A stretch of 64,000 nucleotides of DNA, taken from assembly GCF_003477525.1 (NCBI RefSeq), contig NZ_QUDO01000007.1, forward strand, positions 1 through 64,000, given 5' to 3'. The position numbers were made by a program, and so were the translations under genes. Origin of the DNA: Ruminococcus sp. AF41-9. Its GTDB lineage: Bacteria > Bacillota > Clostridia > Lachnospirales > Lachnospiraceae. The notes under the pieces were generated by a model. The model was given only the letters and a program-made list of their open reading frames with translations, was not told where the DNA came from and did no database searches. Each line of letters starts with the position of its first letter. The first letter of the stretch is position 1. This document shows positions 43,611-52,200 of this stretch, piece after piece.

Positions 43611-44030
43611 TTACACGTTGTACGGTGCTCCGAAAATGCTTTTGATTTCGGGTTCCGCTTTCTGCTTAATCTTTTCCACGTATGGCCTTGCCGCCATTTT
43701 GCTTGTGCCATGTTCCAGGTACCCTGCATAATGAGTGTCTGTCTCAATGGCCACTTTTACGGATAAAGCCCCGCCGGAGGATCCTGCCACCGGTCTGAAG
43801 CTGCTCCGCAATTTTCCACTGCGCACTGCTGGCGGTTCGCCCGGTGCAGACGCCGTGTAACTGCTCTTTTTAAATGATTTCTTGTAGCTCCTGCCGCCTC
43901 GTTGCCCTCTCAGCACTTGCAGCTCCGCATTTTTCAGCGCCCTGCTGCCTCTTGTGGCTCTGGATTTCATTTCCTGGCCGATAGCGGTCACTTTCTTTGC
44001 TACTTCAACGCTTATATCAGGCACGCTCAT
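43611..44030 (-). CDS. HK97 gp10-like tail completion protein
   Basis: 139 residues. AVRSGKLRSSFRPVAG, THYAGYLEHGTSKMAARPYV and EKIKQKAEPEI are the characteristic gp10/minor tail motif (YxxxxExGTxxMxARPF). It closes the connector during head-tail joining. Overlaps the upstream gene by 4 bases. Confidence 0.82.
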   Translation of the reverse strand: MSVPDISVEVAKKVTAIGQEMKSRATRGSRALKNAELQVLRGQRGGRSYKKSFKKSSYTASAPGEPPAVRSGKLRSSFRPVAGSSGGALSVKVAIETDTHYAGYLEHGTSKMAARPYVEKIKQKAEPEIKSIFGAPYNV

Positions 44031-44341
44031 ACGTCTGCCCTCTCTTCCACGTAATAGATGGTATACAGTCCCAGCTGCCCCGGTTCGTCAACGCCCTGCA
44101 CATAAAACTTGCGGTTTCCGCATGTCAGCTGGTCCGTTTCCACCGCTTTCGGGTGTCCCCGGTCCACAATCGTGTGTGTGATCGGGTGCTGTATCTGTTC
44201 CCATCTGGCTTTTTCCTGCGGTGTTGCCTGGGCCAGAACGGCATGTATCACGACGCTGTGATCGCTGTCATATTTTTTTACAGGGCGGCCTTTCCCATCT
44301 ACGCCGCTGGTGCATTTTGCTACAAAAAAATCTTTGTACAA
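44027..44341 (-). CDS. head-tail closure protein (likely TTG start)
   Basis: 104 residues if translation begins at TTG 44341, two bases after the stop of the gene upstream and behind ACCAGG; a longer frame to 44488 overlaps that gene heavily. LYKDFFVAKCTSGVDGKGRP, HAVLAQATPQEKARWEQIQH and HTIVDRGHPKAVETDQLTCG are typical of head-closure proteins (gp16/gp9-like, with the THTI..RG.P strand). Confidence 0.65.
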   Translation of the reverse strand: MYKDFFVAKCTSGVDGKGRPVKKYDSDHSVVIHAVLAQATPQEKARWEQIQHPITHTIVDRGHPKAVETDQLTCGNRKFYVQGVDEPGQLGLYTIYYVEERADV

Positions 44342-44342
44342 A

Positions 44343-44789
44343 TTACCTGGTCTTAAATAAAAGATCGCGCTCGCCCCCTCCGTCTTTTGCGTACACATTA
44401 TCGTGCATACCACCATAAAAATAATGGCCTCCGTCTGCGCCCGATTCCGGAGAAGCTTTTCCGGCCGTTGGTACCGTGTCGGCTCCACACTCTTTTTTCA
44501 GCTGCTCGTACTGCTTCCGCCAAAACTCTGCGCGTGCCTGCATTTCCAACTTTAACGGCCCCACTGTCGTGTTTACTTCCATGCCAAACCGTCGCATAAT
44601 GCTTTCCAGTGCTGCCAGTTTGGCACGCTTCCACGTTTTCTTTGCCGCAATGATGGCCGTGTATTCTTCATTGCTCAGCGCGCTGGTTTCCTCTGCTCCC
44701 TCGACCATGGTATCGCCCAGTTCGAAGCGCATACGGTCAACGCCCTGCTCTCCTATCTTCTCCGGATTGTAGGTATACGTTTTTTTCAT
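44343..44789 (-). CDS. head-tail connector-type protein
   Basis: 148 residues. YTYNPEKIGEQGVDRMRFEL, DTMVEGAEETSALSNEEYTA and WKRAKLAALESIMRRFGM match connector adaptor proteins that dock on the portal; the C-terminal part is Gly/Asp-rich. Role inferred from motif and order after the capsid gene. Confidence 0.68.
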   Translation of the reverse strand: MKKTYTYNPEKIGEQGVDRMRFELGDTMVEGAEETSALSNEEYTAIIAAKKTWKRAKLAALESIMRRFGMEVNTTVGPLKLEMQARAEFWRKQYEQLKKECGADTVPTAGKASPESGADGGHYFYGGMHDNVYAKDGGGERDLLFKTR

Positions 44790-44800
44790 GCGGCATTACC

Positions 44801-45358
44801 TTACCCTTCTGCCGGTGTTTCGGCCGCTTCCTGGTGTTCTGCTGGCTCCGGCGTTTCTGATACTTCCTGGCTTTCTGCTGGCAAGTTCTCTGTTTTTGCC
44901 TGGTCATTCGTCAAGATTGCCTTATCATCCAACAAAAGCTCCTCTGCCTGGCTTTTTGCAGCTCTCTTTACTGTGACACGAGAATCTGTTGCATGAAGTA
45001 CAACTAAAATATCCTCACTTTTCACATCTTTAATGGCTTTTGCAGCCTCGTCTGCGTTCATCTGCATAATGCAAAAAACCTGCTGCATATCTCCCTCAGT
45101 CAGTGGCACACTCATAACCTGGGCTGTATCTCCGTCAACCTCCTGTATTACCGGAACGGAAAAAGTAACTTCCTCCCCTGTTTCCACCTGCACAAGCTCA
45201 GCAACGGGAAGCTCTGCGGCCCCCGTTACCTCAGCAATGCAACCAGTGCGTAACAATGCACGCTCTCTGGTAGGGAGGATGTGTCCGTCCTGGATCAGCT
45301 CTCCCGGCTTGTAATTGTTGCCGAGTAGTGTGATCGGCTTTACGCATACATAGCTCAT
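44801..45358 (-). CDS. head-region structural protein, unknown family
   Basis: 185 residues. The first 60 (YVCVKPITLLGNNYKPGELI, LPTRERALLRTGCI) resemble small head-joining domains; the last 40 are acidic and rich in Glu/Pro/Ala. It lies directly after the capsid gene. Function not established. Confidence 0.6.
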   Translation of the reverse strand: MSYVCVKPITLLGNNYKPGELIQDGHILPTRERALLRTGCIAEVTGAAELPVAELVQVETGEEVTFSVPVIQEVDGDTAQVMSVPLTEGDMQQVFCIMQMNADEAAKAIKDVKSEDILVVLHATDSRVTVKRAAKSQAEELLLDDKAILTNDQAKTENLPAESQEVSETPEPAEHQEAAETPAEG

Positions 45359-45377
45359 AACATCCTCCTTTCAGGCA

Positions 45378-46409
45378 TTACACACAATCAGTGAAGTATG
45401 TTGCCAGATCGTCGGCTGTCTTTCTCATGTCAGTGCTCATAAGTCCCTCAATGAACTCGCTGTGTGTTCCGTTCTCTCCCTCGTACTGATCCATAGCAGT
45501 ATAGGAACCATTTCCCAGCATATCCCATGTAAAGATATAGCCGGCGGACGGCTCGTCTACCTGCGGCGTATTGGTTGCATAGCACATCAGAGCTGCGTTG
45601 CTGTCGCAAATAAACTGCATGTCAGCCTCTTCTCCTGGTTTTGCCACATTGTATGTGGATTCCAGTACCTTAACCTGCTCAAATCCCAGTACCTGGGCCA
45701 GAACCTGCTGTGTTACGATGGCCGGGTTTGCAGTGGATCCGGTGTACTTCACACGCTCAACAATGTCCGGGTGCTCTTTCAGTGCCAAATATGCGTCATA
45801 GCCCAGGGCTAAACGGTTAGGCTGGCGGCGGCCTCTGCGCTTAATGTCGCGGCGGCGTTCGTCAAAAAAGTGTACCGGATCAAAGTTCGCGTCGTTAAAT
45901 TTCAGGAATTTCTTGCCAGACGGTGCGCTGTCAGTTCCCTGCCACTCGTCTCCCCATACGCCGCTGTGGAAAAATCCCTTTGCGAAAAGGATATCAAGGT
46001 GCAGGCTCATCTGTTCATTAGCAAAACGAACCTTGGCGCGGCGTGGATCCTGTACGCCCGGCGCATGGCTGCGCTGGTAGTTCAGTGCTGCGATCTGGTC
46101 AATGCCGACAATAACCTGGTCAACCTTGCAGCCATACTGGTTTTCTCCTGTTCCCATGATGGCCGGATTAACTTTTCCGAACGCCGGTTTGCGGGCTACG
46201 TTGTCCCTGGCAAGATCTCCCTTATCGAATGTGTAGTAAAATCCGGAGCTAGTAGCTACCGGGCAAATCGGGAAAATGGACGGTGCCACCCAGTCGCCAG
46301 GCTGTGCGAAATATGCCTGTGACATATTAGTCAGGTACTGGTTTGGCTTCCATCCTTTTGCAATTTCTGCCGCAATCCCTGCGTTAGTGCTCATTACATT
46401 TCTGCTCAT
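45378..46409 (-). CDS. major capsid protein
   Basis: 343 residues. GWVAPSIFP-type strand (DWVAPSIFPICPVATSSGFY), LARDNVARKPAFGKVNPAIM, FFDERRRDIKRRGRRQPNRL and LGYDAYLALKEHPDIVERVK match the capsid family found with DUF2190 decoration proteins and Mu-like portals. It forms the icosahedral head. It sits between the decoration gene and the connector genes, the normal order. Confidence 0.85.
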   Translation of the reverse strand: MSRNVMSTNAGIAAEIAKGWKPNQYLTNMSQAYFAQPGDWVAPSIFPICPVATSSGFYYTFDKGDLARDNVARKPAFGKVNPAIMGTGENQYGCKVDQVIVGIDQIAALNYQRSHAPGVQDPRRAKVRFANEQMSLHLDILFAKGFFHSGVWGDEWQGTDSAPSGKKFLKFNDANFDPVHFFDERRRDIKRRGRRQPNRLALGYDAYLALKEHPDIVERVKYTGSTANPAIVTQQVLAQVLGFEQVKVLESTYNVAKPGEEADMQFICDSNAALMCYATNTPQVDEPSAGYIFTWDMLGNGSYTAMDQYEGENGTHSEFIEGLMSTDMRKTADDLATYFTDCV

Positions 46410-46431
46410 AGTCTTTTATTCCTCCTGTTTA

Positions 46432-46817
46432 TTATTCTGCTGGCTTGTAGCCTGCTTTTACGATCTGTACAGCAATGCGCTGGCCTGCTTTGGTTGCTTC
46501 TTCCAGTGCAATGCCAACGATAAAGGACTTTGCTGTTGCCTTTACTGCCTTGCCACCTGCTCCGACTGCCAGCTCGTCGCCGTATGCTACGGCCGCGCCA
46601 GCTGTCCACGCGCCAATGTCCTTGATCTGCACGTCCAGGTCGTCGCCCACTGCTACCTTATCGTCACATTCAGGCAGCACAATACCGATTGCGTTCTTGC
46701 CTGCAGTTGCTACTTTTCCATCAGCGCCAACTGCTAAAAAGCCGGTGCCGAAATCTCTTCCCCTGCTTTTACCACAATTACCGCACTGTCATTGATAGTT
46801 GTTCCGTAATAGCTCAT
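46432..46817 (-). pseudogene. capsid decoration/stabilising protein (DUF2190-like), broken by one missing base
   Basis: The ATG at 46817 opens MSYYGTTINDSAVIVVKAGE, then EISAPAF and a stop in GCT TTT TAG. One more T in the five-T run (46736-46740) would continue LAVGADGKVATAGKNAIGIV and join LPECDDKVAVGDDLDVQIKD to the end GYKPAE at 46432. The joined span is one base short of a multiple of three, giving 128 residues when corrected. This resembles DUF2190 head decoration proteins. A homopolymer sequencing error, a real mutation, or ribosomal slippage on T TTT TAG are the options. Confidence 0.7.
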
Positions 46818-46830
46818 GTTCTCTGCCTCC

Positions 46831-48135
46831 TTATCGTCTTGTTGCCTCATACTCATGTACAAGGTCAGGGTTCTGTACACATGCAGCGTCAATGGATTCT
46901 GCATAGCTCAGGGCGGCGTTACTCTTGCGGATTTCTTCCGCTTTCTTTTCGATCTTGCTCCATGCGTCAGTGCCTCCTGTGGCTCCTGCGCCTCTTTTGC
47001 CAACTTCTCCGAAAAGTCCAGATTTTTCTACCGCTGCCACTGCTCCGTCAAGTACGCCGATCATGTCGTCGTATGCGGTGCCACCAGCTGCCTGCAGTGC
47101 CTTTAATGTCGGGACCAGTTCCTCCGGCTTCTTGCCGATGATCTCGTACTTCTTGGCAATGTTGTACAGTTTTTCCTCCTGCGCTGCGTCTGCCTGTTTT
47201 CTCAGTGCAATCAGCTCAGCTGCCACTAATGGGTTCAGGCCCTTGTAAATATCCTCTCCGGTACCTGCTGCCTGCTGTCCAGCTGCTCCCTGTGTGCCCT
47301 CAGCGGCCGCTCCTGGGGTTTCTACTACTCCGGTGCCCGCTGCCTTGCCTACGCCCTCCGACGCTGCTCCTGCGCCTGCTCCTGCGCCCTCAGCTCCATC
47401 CTCAACACCATAGCGCTTTTTAAGTTCTTCAAACGCCATGCGGTCTGTTGCTGTCATGTTTGCCTCGTTGAATTTCATGTCAGTTTCTCCTCCTATAAAT
47501 TTCTTTGTTTTGGTTTTTCCGTTATCTTCCGGCGGTGTCTCCCCGCCCTCCTGTTCAGGATCCTCTGTTTCCGGCGGCTGCGGTTTGCCTGTCGCCTTTT
47601 CAATCATCCCTCCCAGGCGGTCAACGGTTTCCTGCATGTGCTCTACGCTCACGGCACCAGCTGTTTTTACAATCTGTGCCGTTTTACCTGCGCCCCAGGA
47701 AGTAACCAGGCCCTTGATGGCCACGTCAAACTCGTCAATGCTCTGGTTCATCAGTGCAGCCTTGTCCGTTACTTCTTCGTCCCGGATAATGCTGCACAAG
47801 CTGTTTTCCAGTGCAAAACACACATCCCAAATTTCATCAGTAATGCGGCGGAGCTTGCGTTCTTCCATCTTGTCATTGAATGTATCTGCTTTTTCAATGT
47901 CGGCCACTGCGCTGTCAATGTCTGCCTGGTCCAGCTTCAACGCCTTGCCAATGGCAGAAAAGAACTTGTGCAGGCCGCTTTTTGCTGGTGCCTGTTCCGG
48001 ATTCTGGCCCGTCGGCTGTTCTTCCGGTTTCCCGCCGTTTCTCTTATACAGGGCAACGTGCGCGTGCTGGTTTGCGCCAGCATCCACCAGGCTAACCTCT
48101 GTTACTTCCAGGTCTTTCAGCTTTGTCTTTGCCAC
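46831..48135 (-). CDS. scaffold-like head protein following the protease
   Basis: 434 residues from GTG 48135 (behind GAGAGGAGGACACGG). The start TKLKDLEVTEVSLVDAGANQ normally ends XkdF-type protease domains (the EVSLVD.PAN strand). Afterwards come helical regions, a Gly/Ala/Glu-rich linker (about 255-305) and a C-terminal helical part with KKAEEIRKSNAALSYAESID. It is probably the scaffold that shapes the procapsid and is then degraded. Here protease and scaffold are separate genes in the same frame, divided by two stop codons and a hairpin. Confidence 0.65.
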   Translation of the reverse strand: MAKTKLKDLEVTEVSLVDAGANQHAHVALYKRNGGKPEEQPTGQNPEQAPAKSGLHKFFSAIGKALKLDQADIDSAVADIEKADTFNDKMEERKLRRITDEIWDVCFALENSLCSIIRDEEVTDKAALMNQSIDEFDVAIKGLVTSWGAGKTAQIVKTAGAVSVEHMQETVDRLGGMIEKATGKPQPPETEDPEQEGGETPPEDNGKTKTKKFIGGETDMKFNEANMTATDRMAFEELKKRYGVEDGAEGAGAGAGAASEGVGKAAGTGVVETPGAAAEGTQGAAGQQAAGTGEDIYKGLNPLVAAELIALRKQADAAQEEKLYNIAKKYEIIGKKPEELVPTLKALQAAGGTAYDDMIGVLDGAVAAVEKSGLFGEVGKRGAGATGGTDAWSKIEKKAEEIRKSNAALSYAESIDAACVQNPDLVHEYEATRR

Positions 48136-48169
48136 TTGACCGTGTCCTCCTCTCTAAATTTTTATAAAC

Positions 48170-48193
48170 AAAAAACACCAGTTTCCCGGTGTT
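48170..48193 (-). terminator. hairpin between protease and scaffold genes
   Basis: On the minus strand AACACCGGG pairs with CTGGTGTT around a short A-rich loop and is followed by TTTTG. A weak terminator or attenuator within the head operon. Confidence 0.5.
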
Positions 48194-48201
48194 CCTGCTT
48201 A

Positions 48202-48669
48202 TCACTCTGCTGCGGCTCCGTCGTCGTCCTCAACTTCTTCCCGGATCGCGGTTCCGCCAATGGAGAACATGCTGTATTCTCCACTTTTCACTTTCTCCCA
48301 TACGTCATCATCAGTGACGCGGAAGCCAATCCACCAACCAACCGGCAAGGTGCCGGCGGCCAGTCCCATTGCTGCCTGCTTTTCCTCAGTCAGCACAACG
48401 CTTTCCACCATGACTGCGGTTCCTGTTCTTTCGTGCATTTCCCCGCCGTCTCGGTACAGCTCTGCGAATTTATAGGCTGCGGCTTCCAGGGTTTCCGGGT
48501 CGATCATGTCCTCCTGCAGGTCAACAACCTCATTGCCGCCCACATCTACGGACACATTGGCCCACCCAAATACAAGCCGCTTGTCCTCGTCTACTTTTTG
48601 AACCTTAAAGCGCCCCTTTTTCTCAACCGGCTGCGCCCGGCTCTTAATAATGTCACTGAAAGTCTGCAT
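48202..48669 (-). CDS. prohead protease (XkdF-like)
   Basis: 155 residues. RLVFGWANVSVDVGGNEVVD, AAAYKFAELYRDGGEMHERT and GWWIGFRVTDDDVWEKVKSG followed by FSIGG match the XkdF/Mu-I-type serine protease fold (GW, MH and SIGG positions). It cleaves scaffold and capsid during maturation. The EVSLVD part that normally follows is in the next gene. Confidence 0.8.
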   Translation of the reverse strand: MQTFSDIIKSRAQPVEKKGRFKVQKVDEDKRLVFGWANVSVDVGGNEVVDLQEDMIDPETLEAAAYKFAELYRDGGEMHERTGTAVMVESVVLTEEKQAAMGLAAGTLPVGWWIGFRVTDDDVWEKVKSGEYSMFSIGGTAIREEVEDDDGAAAE

Positions 48670-48690
48670 TTTCTCCTCCTTTTAGGCATG

Positions 48691-48719
48691 AAAAAAGCGC
48701 CTGGGTTCTTCCAGACGCT
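48691..48719 (-). terminator. terminator after the MuF operon segment
   Basis: On the minus strand AGCGTCTGG pairs with CCAGGCGCT around AAGAAC and is followed directly by six T. It lies about 100 bases past the candidate immunity gene and upstream of the protease gene. The intervening 48720-48815 holds no gene. Confidence 0.7.
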
Positions 48720-48815
48720 CTGCGTTAAATGGCATTTCTGCACATTATTGTTGATTTTCTGCACGTTTTCCGCGTTTTTGTCACGCTTTACGCTCAAAAA
48801 TGTACGTTTTTGATT

Positions 48816-49238
48816 TTAAGTGTCCGTGCGGCGTCCTTTTCGCCTGTTCTCTTCCATCTCCCAGGCTCCAATTTCTGCCACGCGGCTGTTTGGCCAGTTC
48901 TTCCGGTACCAGAAATGCAGATCTGCTGTATTCTGGCAGCACTCAGCAATGTCCTTGCCTTGCGCGATCCACTTCCAGGTTTCTTTTCGGAATGTCTTAA
49001 TGTCCAGTGCAGAAAATTTATAGGTGCCGCCTCTGGCACCCATTACACTGTCATTACATTCAAATTCAAAATAGTCCCCCGTGTCCTTGATCACTTTTCC
49101 GGTCAAGGCCCATATACCAGAAGCAGGCACCGCAAAATGCAGGCGCCCGTCCCGCGGATCCACAATAGGCTGCACGGCCACATTAAACATGCCAGGCATG
49201 TGCGGCTGTTCAAACCAGTATGTTTTTCTGTCGTCCAT
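48816..49238 (-). CDS. hypothetical protein coupled to the MuF fusion gene (candidate immunity or chaperone)
   Basis: 140 residues. ATG 49238 overlaps the MuF stop as TAATG, so it is translated with it. Beta-rich N-terminus (FEQPHMPGMFNVAVQPIVDP), several Trp (WIAQG, HFWYRKNWPNS, IGAWEME) and a basic tail RRKGRR. No family recognised. MuF polymorphic toxins of temperate phages usually have their immunity gene immediately downstream, which is exactly this position. A head-assembly chaperone is the alternative. Confidence 0.6.
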   Translation of the reverse strand: MDDRKTYWFEQPHMPGMFNVAVQPIVDPRDGRLHFAVPASGIWALTGKVIKDTGDYFEFECNDSVMGARGGTYKFSALDIKTFRKETWKWIAQGKDIAECCQNTADLHFWYRKNWPNSRVAEIGAWEMEENRRKGRRTDT

Positions 49239-52200
49239 TACAATCCACTCCCTACGGTTATAAATTTTTCGATATCAATACCGTTTATGTCCATTATACC
49301 CTGCGCATGAAGTTCACTCAACAGGTGCTGCCGCTCTTGCCGGCTGTTGCACATAATTTCTGTAAAATATCGGCTATCTATCCCGTTTCGGAACATGATT
49401 TCGTTGCTTCCCTGGAAGCCGCTTTCCATGTCCTTAACAAATTGCATGGGGCTTTTTCCGTATTGGCTTATGTCCGCAACCTCGCCAAATCTATCCCATT
49501 CAAAAGCATAGTAATCTGTGCGTTCCAGGACTTCCGTGCTCATTTTTATCTGGTAATCTCCATAAACACTAGCACCGGAAAATTTCTTTTTCATCCGCTG
49601 TGCCTGTCCTGTTGCCACTCTGGTAAACGCACTGTCAGCTCCTCCGGTTCTCATGTCGGAGTACATACTGGCGCCGGCTGGGTTCTGTATGCCCTGCTTG
49701 ATTCTGCTCATGGTCGAAGAAATTCCGCCGCTTTGCAAAATCTTTATAACGTCGCCCTCTCTGGAAACACTGTGGTATACATATTTTGCGCCAGCCTTTT
49801 CCAGATCCTTTGCAAGCCCAGGCACAACATAGGTTATATAGCCGTTGTATTCGCTCTGCAGCTTCATGCTAGCCAGCTGCACAACGTTTATATTTTCCTG
49901 GATGATTATTTCATCCAGTTTCTTTACCAGGCTGCTGCCTGCCAGATTCCTTAGCTCGTCCACGCGGTTAGGTGCTTGCGACCACACAAGCCTTGCCTTT
50001 TTCAGGGTTTCCTCTGCGGCTGCTGTCGGCGTCCTGGTCGCTTCGTCCAGTCCTACCTTTTTCAGCAGCTCTGTGGCTTTCTTGGCATCTGCTACGCCAT
50101 CCCCGCTGCTCCGGACACGGATTCTGAAATAACCGTCCCAGGAATGCAGGCCTTGTTGTTTCCCGCTGTACAGCTCAAAAGATGCATACTTTGGATCATA
50201 AGAATCCAGGTAGGTAACAACCCCGTGTATGTTTGCCTGGGTTTCAACTAATGTGTTGCTTGTCCATGCCCTTGCTGTCGGAGCCGTGGTTTCAAAGCTC
50301 ATATTGATACGCTGTGCCGGCACGGTTGGGTTTGCTCCGTCCATCCTCTGTAGCACATCATTCCATGTGCTGGATCTCAGCTTGCCAGTAATCTCATAGT
50401 GCACGTCTCCGTCTATGATCATACGGCGGGCGCTCAGGTTCATGCCCTCAATCTTGTCCGCGTCGCTCCATACCGCCTGCCCCTGCTTTGGCCCTGGGTG
50501 TATCTTGTCAAAATCTGTAAATACATCCTCGGCTGTTTTGGTTCCTGGAGGCAAGTGCCCTGTATTGGTTGCTGCCGGTGCTTTCGGTGTCGTCTTGGCA
50601 TTTCTGGCCGCCTGGTTGGCTGCCAGTCTGTCCCGTACATCCTTGCTGCACTGTTTGGCCTTTACCGGGTCGGACAAGCTGTCAATGAGCTGCTGTTTGT
50701 TCATGTTGTTGCAATAGGCAATGTTTTGTGCCTTGGCCATCTGCAGCAGATCTGCTTTTCCCATCTTTTTCAGTGCTGCCGCGTCATGCGTGACCGCCTG
50801 GATGGTCTTGGCCGTGTTCTGCGCTTCGTCCGCCCACACAAAAGCTGCCTGTTTTTTACCGGTTCGCTGGGTCAACAGGTCCGTGTAAAATGTCCGGTAT
50901 GTTTCCCGGAGGTTCTGCTTTCGCTCCACAATGGCATCCAGCAGCTGCTCTGCGTCCTTTCCCTTACCTTTCAGGCTTTCGGCATAGCCCCGGAATATCT
51001 CTCTATATTCCTTGTCAGGTATTGCCTCGACCCGTTTTATATATGCCAGGGTGTCCTGCGGGTTTAGGTCCAGCTCATTGGTGGCATACTTCCGGAAAAC
51101 AGTGTTGTACAGCGGCTCTGTTTCGCCATACTTGCTGTTTGGATGGTATGCGTATGTCATTTTTTCACTGGCTTTGTCGGTAATGTACCGGAAAGACTGT
51201 TCTTTGTCTACGCCGATCAGCCGTCCGCTGGTATCTGTCACAAAATTGCCGCCGTGGCTGTCATAATTCCCCAACAGCCAGTCTGTAACATGTTCCCGCT
51301 GTATCTGCTGTACCTGGTCAGCTGTCAGGCCTTTGGTGCCGTACTGCTGCCACGCCTTAAAGTCGAACCCGTTCGGGTCCACGTCAATTTTCTGCTGGTA
51401 TGCGCCAAACTGGCCGCCTATGTTTCCGGTGCCGACCTTGACGGCCGTGTCCGGATCCACAATGCTCTGCACCTTGTAACCAGCTTCCTGCACATAAGCC
51501 CGAAACTCTTCCGGTGTGCCGCTTTTGGACTGCGCCGGTTTGAAAAGCCATTCCGTGCCGCTGCCGTCCTCACACAAGTGCATTTCTCCGGTACCTCCCA
51601 GGTGTGCCAGACCTTTGTCTTTCATTCCCTGCGGCATTTGCAAGCTGCCAGGGACGGACGGTGCTGCCGGATCCGGTATACTTGGCCCCGGTGTCTGGCT
51701 CTGTGCCGGCTGTATTACCGGCGGGGAAATCTCCCTATACTCAACCGCGCACCTGCACTGCGGATGTGCCGGTGGTGTCAGCCTTTGCCCTCCAAAAAGT
51801 AATTTATTCAGCTTATAATTAAAATTGTCGTCTATGCCTATCGTCTGCCCCTCTAGCCCGTTGCAGATATCACAAACGCCGTCGTCATAAGCTGTTGACC
51901 ATACCTTTTCCACAACGCCCATAAGGCCCTGCGCCTGGGCCATCTTTACTGCTTCATACTCGCCGTGCTGATATGCAAACGCCATTTCTGTCTCCGCTAT
52001 CATGTTAGCGCGGTACCGGTGCTGTTGTGTTGCATACTTGGCCGCTGCTTCCTGGGCTTTCTTGGCCGCTGTGGCCTCTTTCATGCCTGGATTATTCTTT
52101 AGTAAGGAATCTTTCACATGATCGTAATAGTTCGCGTTTGCAATAGCCTGGCGCTGTGTCAGGCCTATGCACGGACGTATTGCCCTGGATAACTCCTCTG

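Noticed and set aside
43446..43766. Plus-strand frames in the connector region
   Set aside because: Shadows of well-supported minus-strand connector genes with coupled stop/start overlaps.
46736..46740. Reading the decoration gene break as a programmed frameshift on T TTT TAG
   Set aside because: Possible in principle, but the same one-base deficit occurs in three other genes without slippery sites, so an indel is the simpler explanation.
47438..48813. Long plus-strand open frames opposite the scaffold and protease genes
   Set aside because: Low-complexity Ser/Pro/Leu-rich translations that mirror the GC-rich minus-strand genes; the minus-strand frames carry clear phage motifs.
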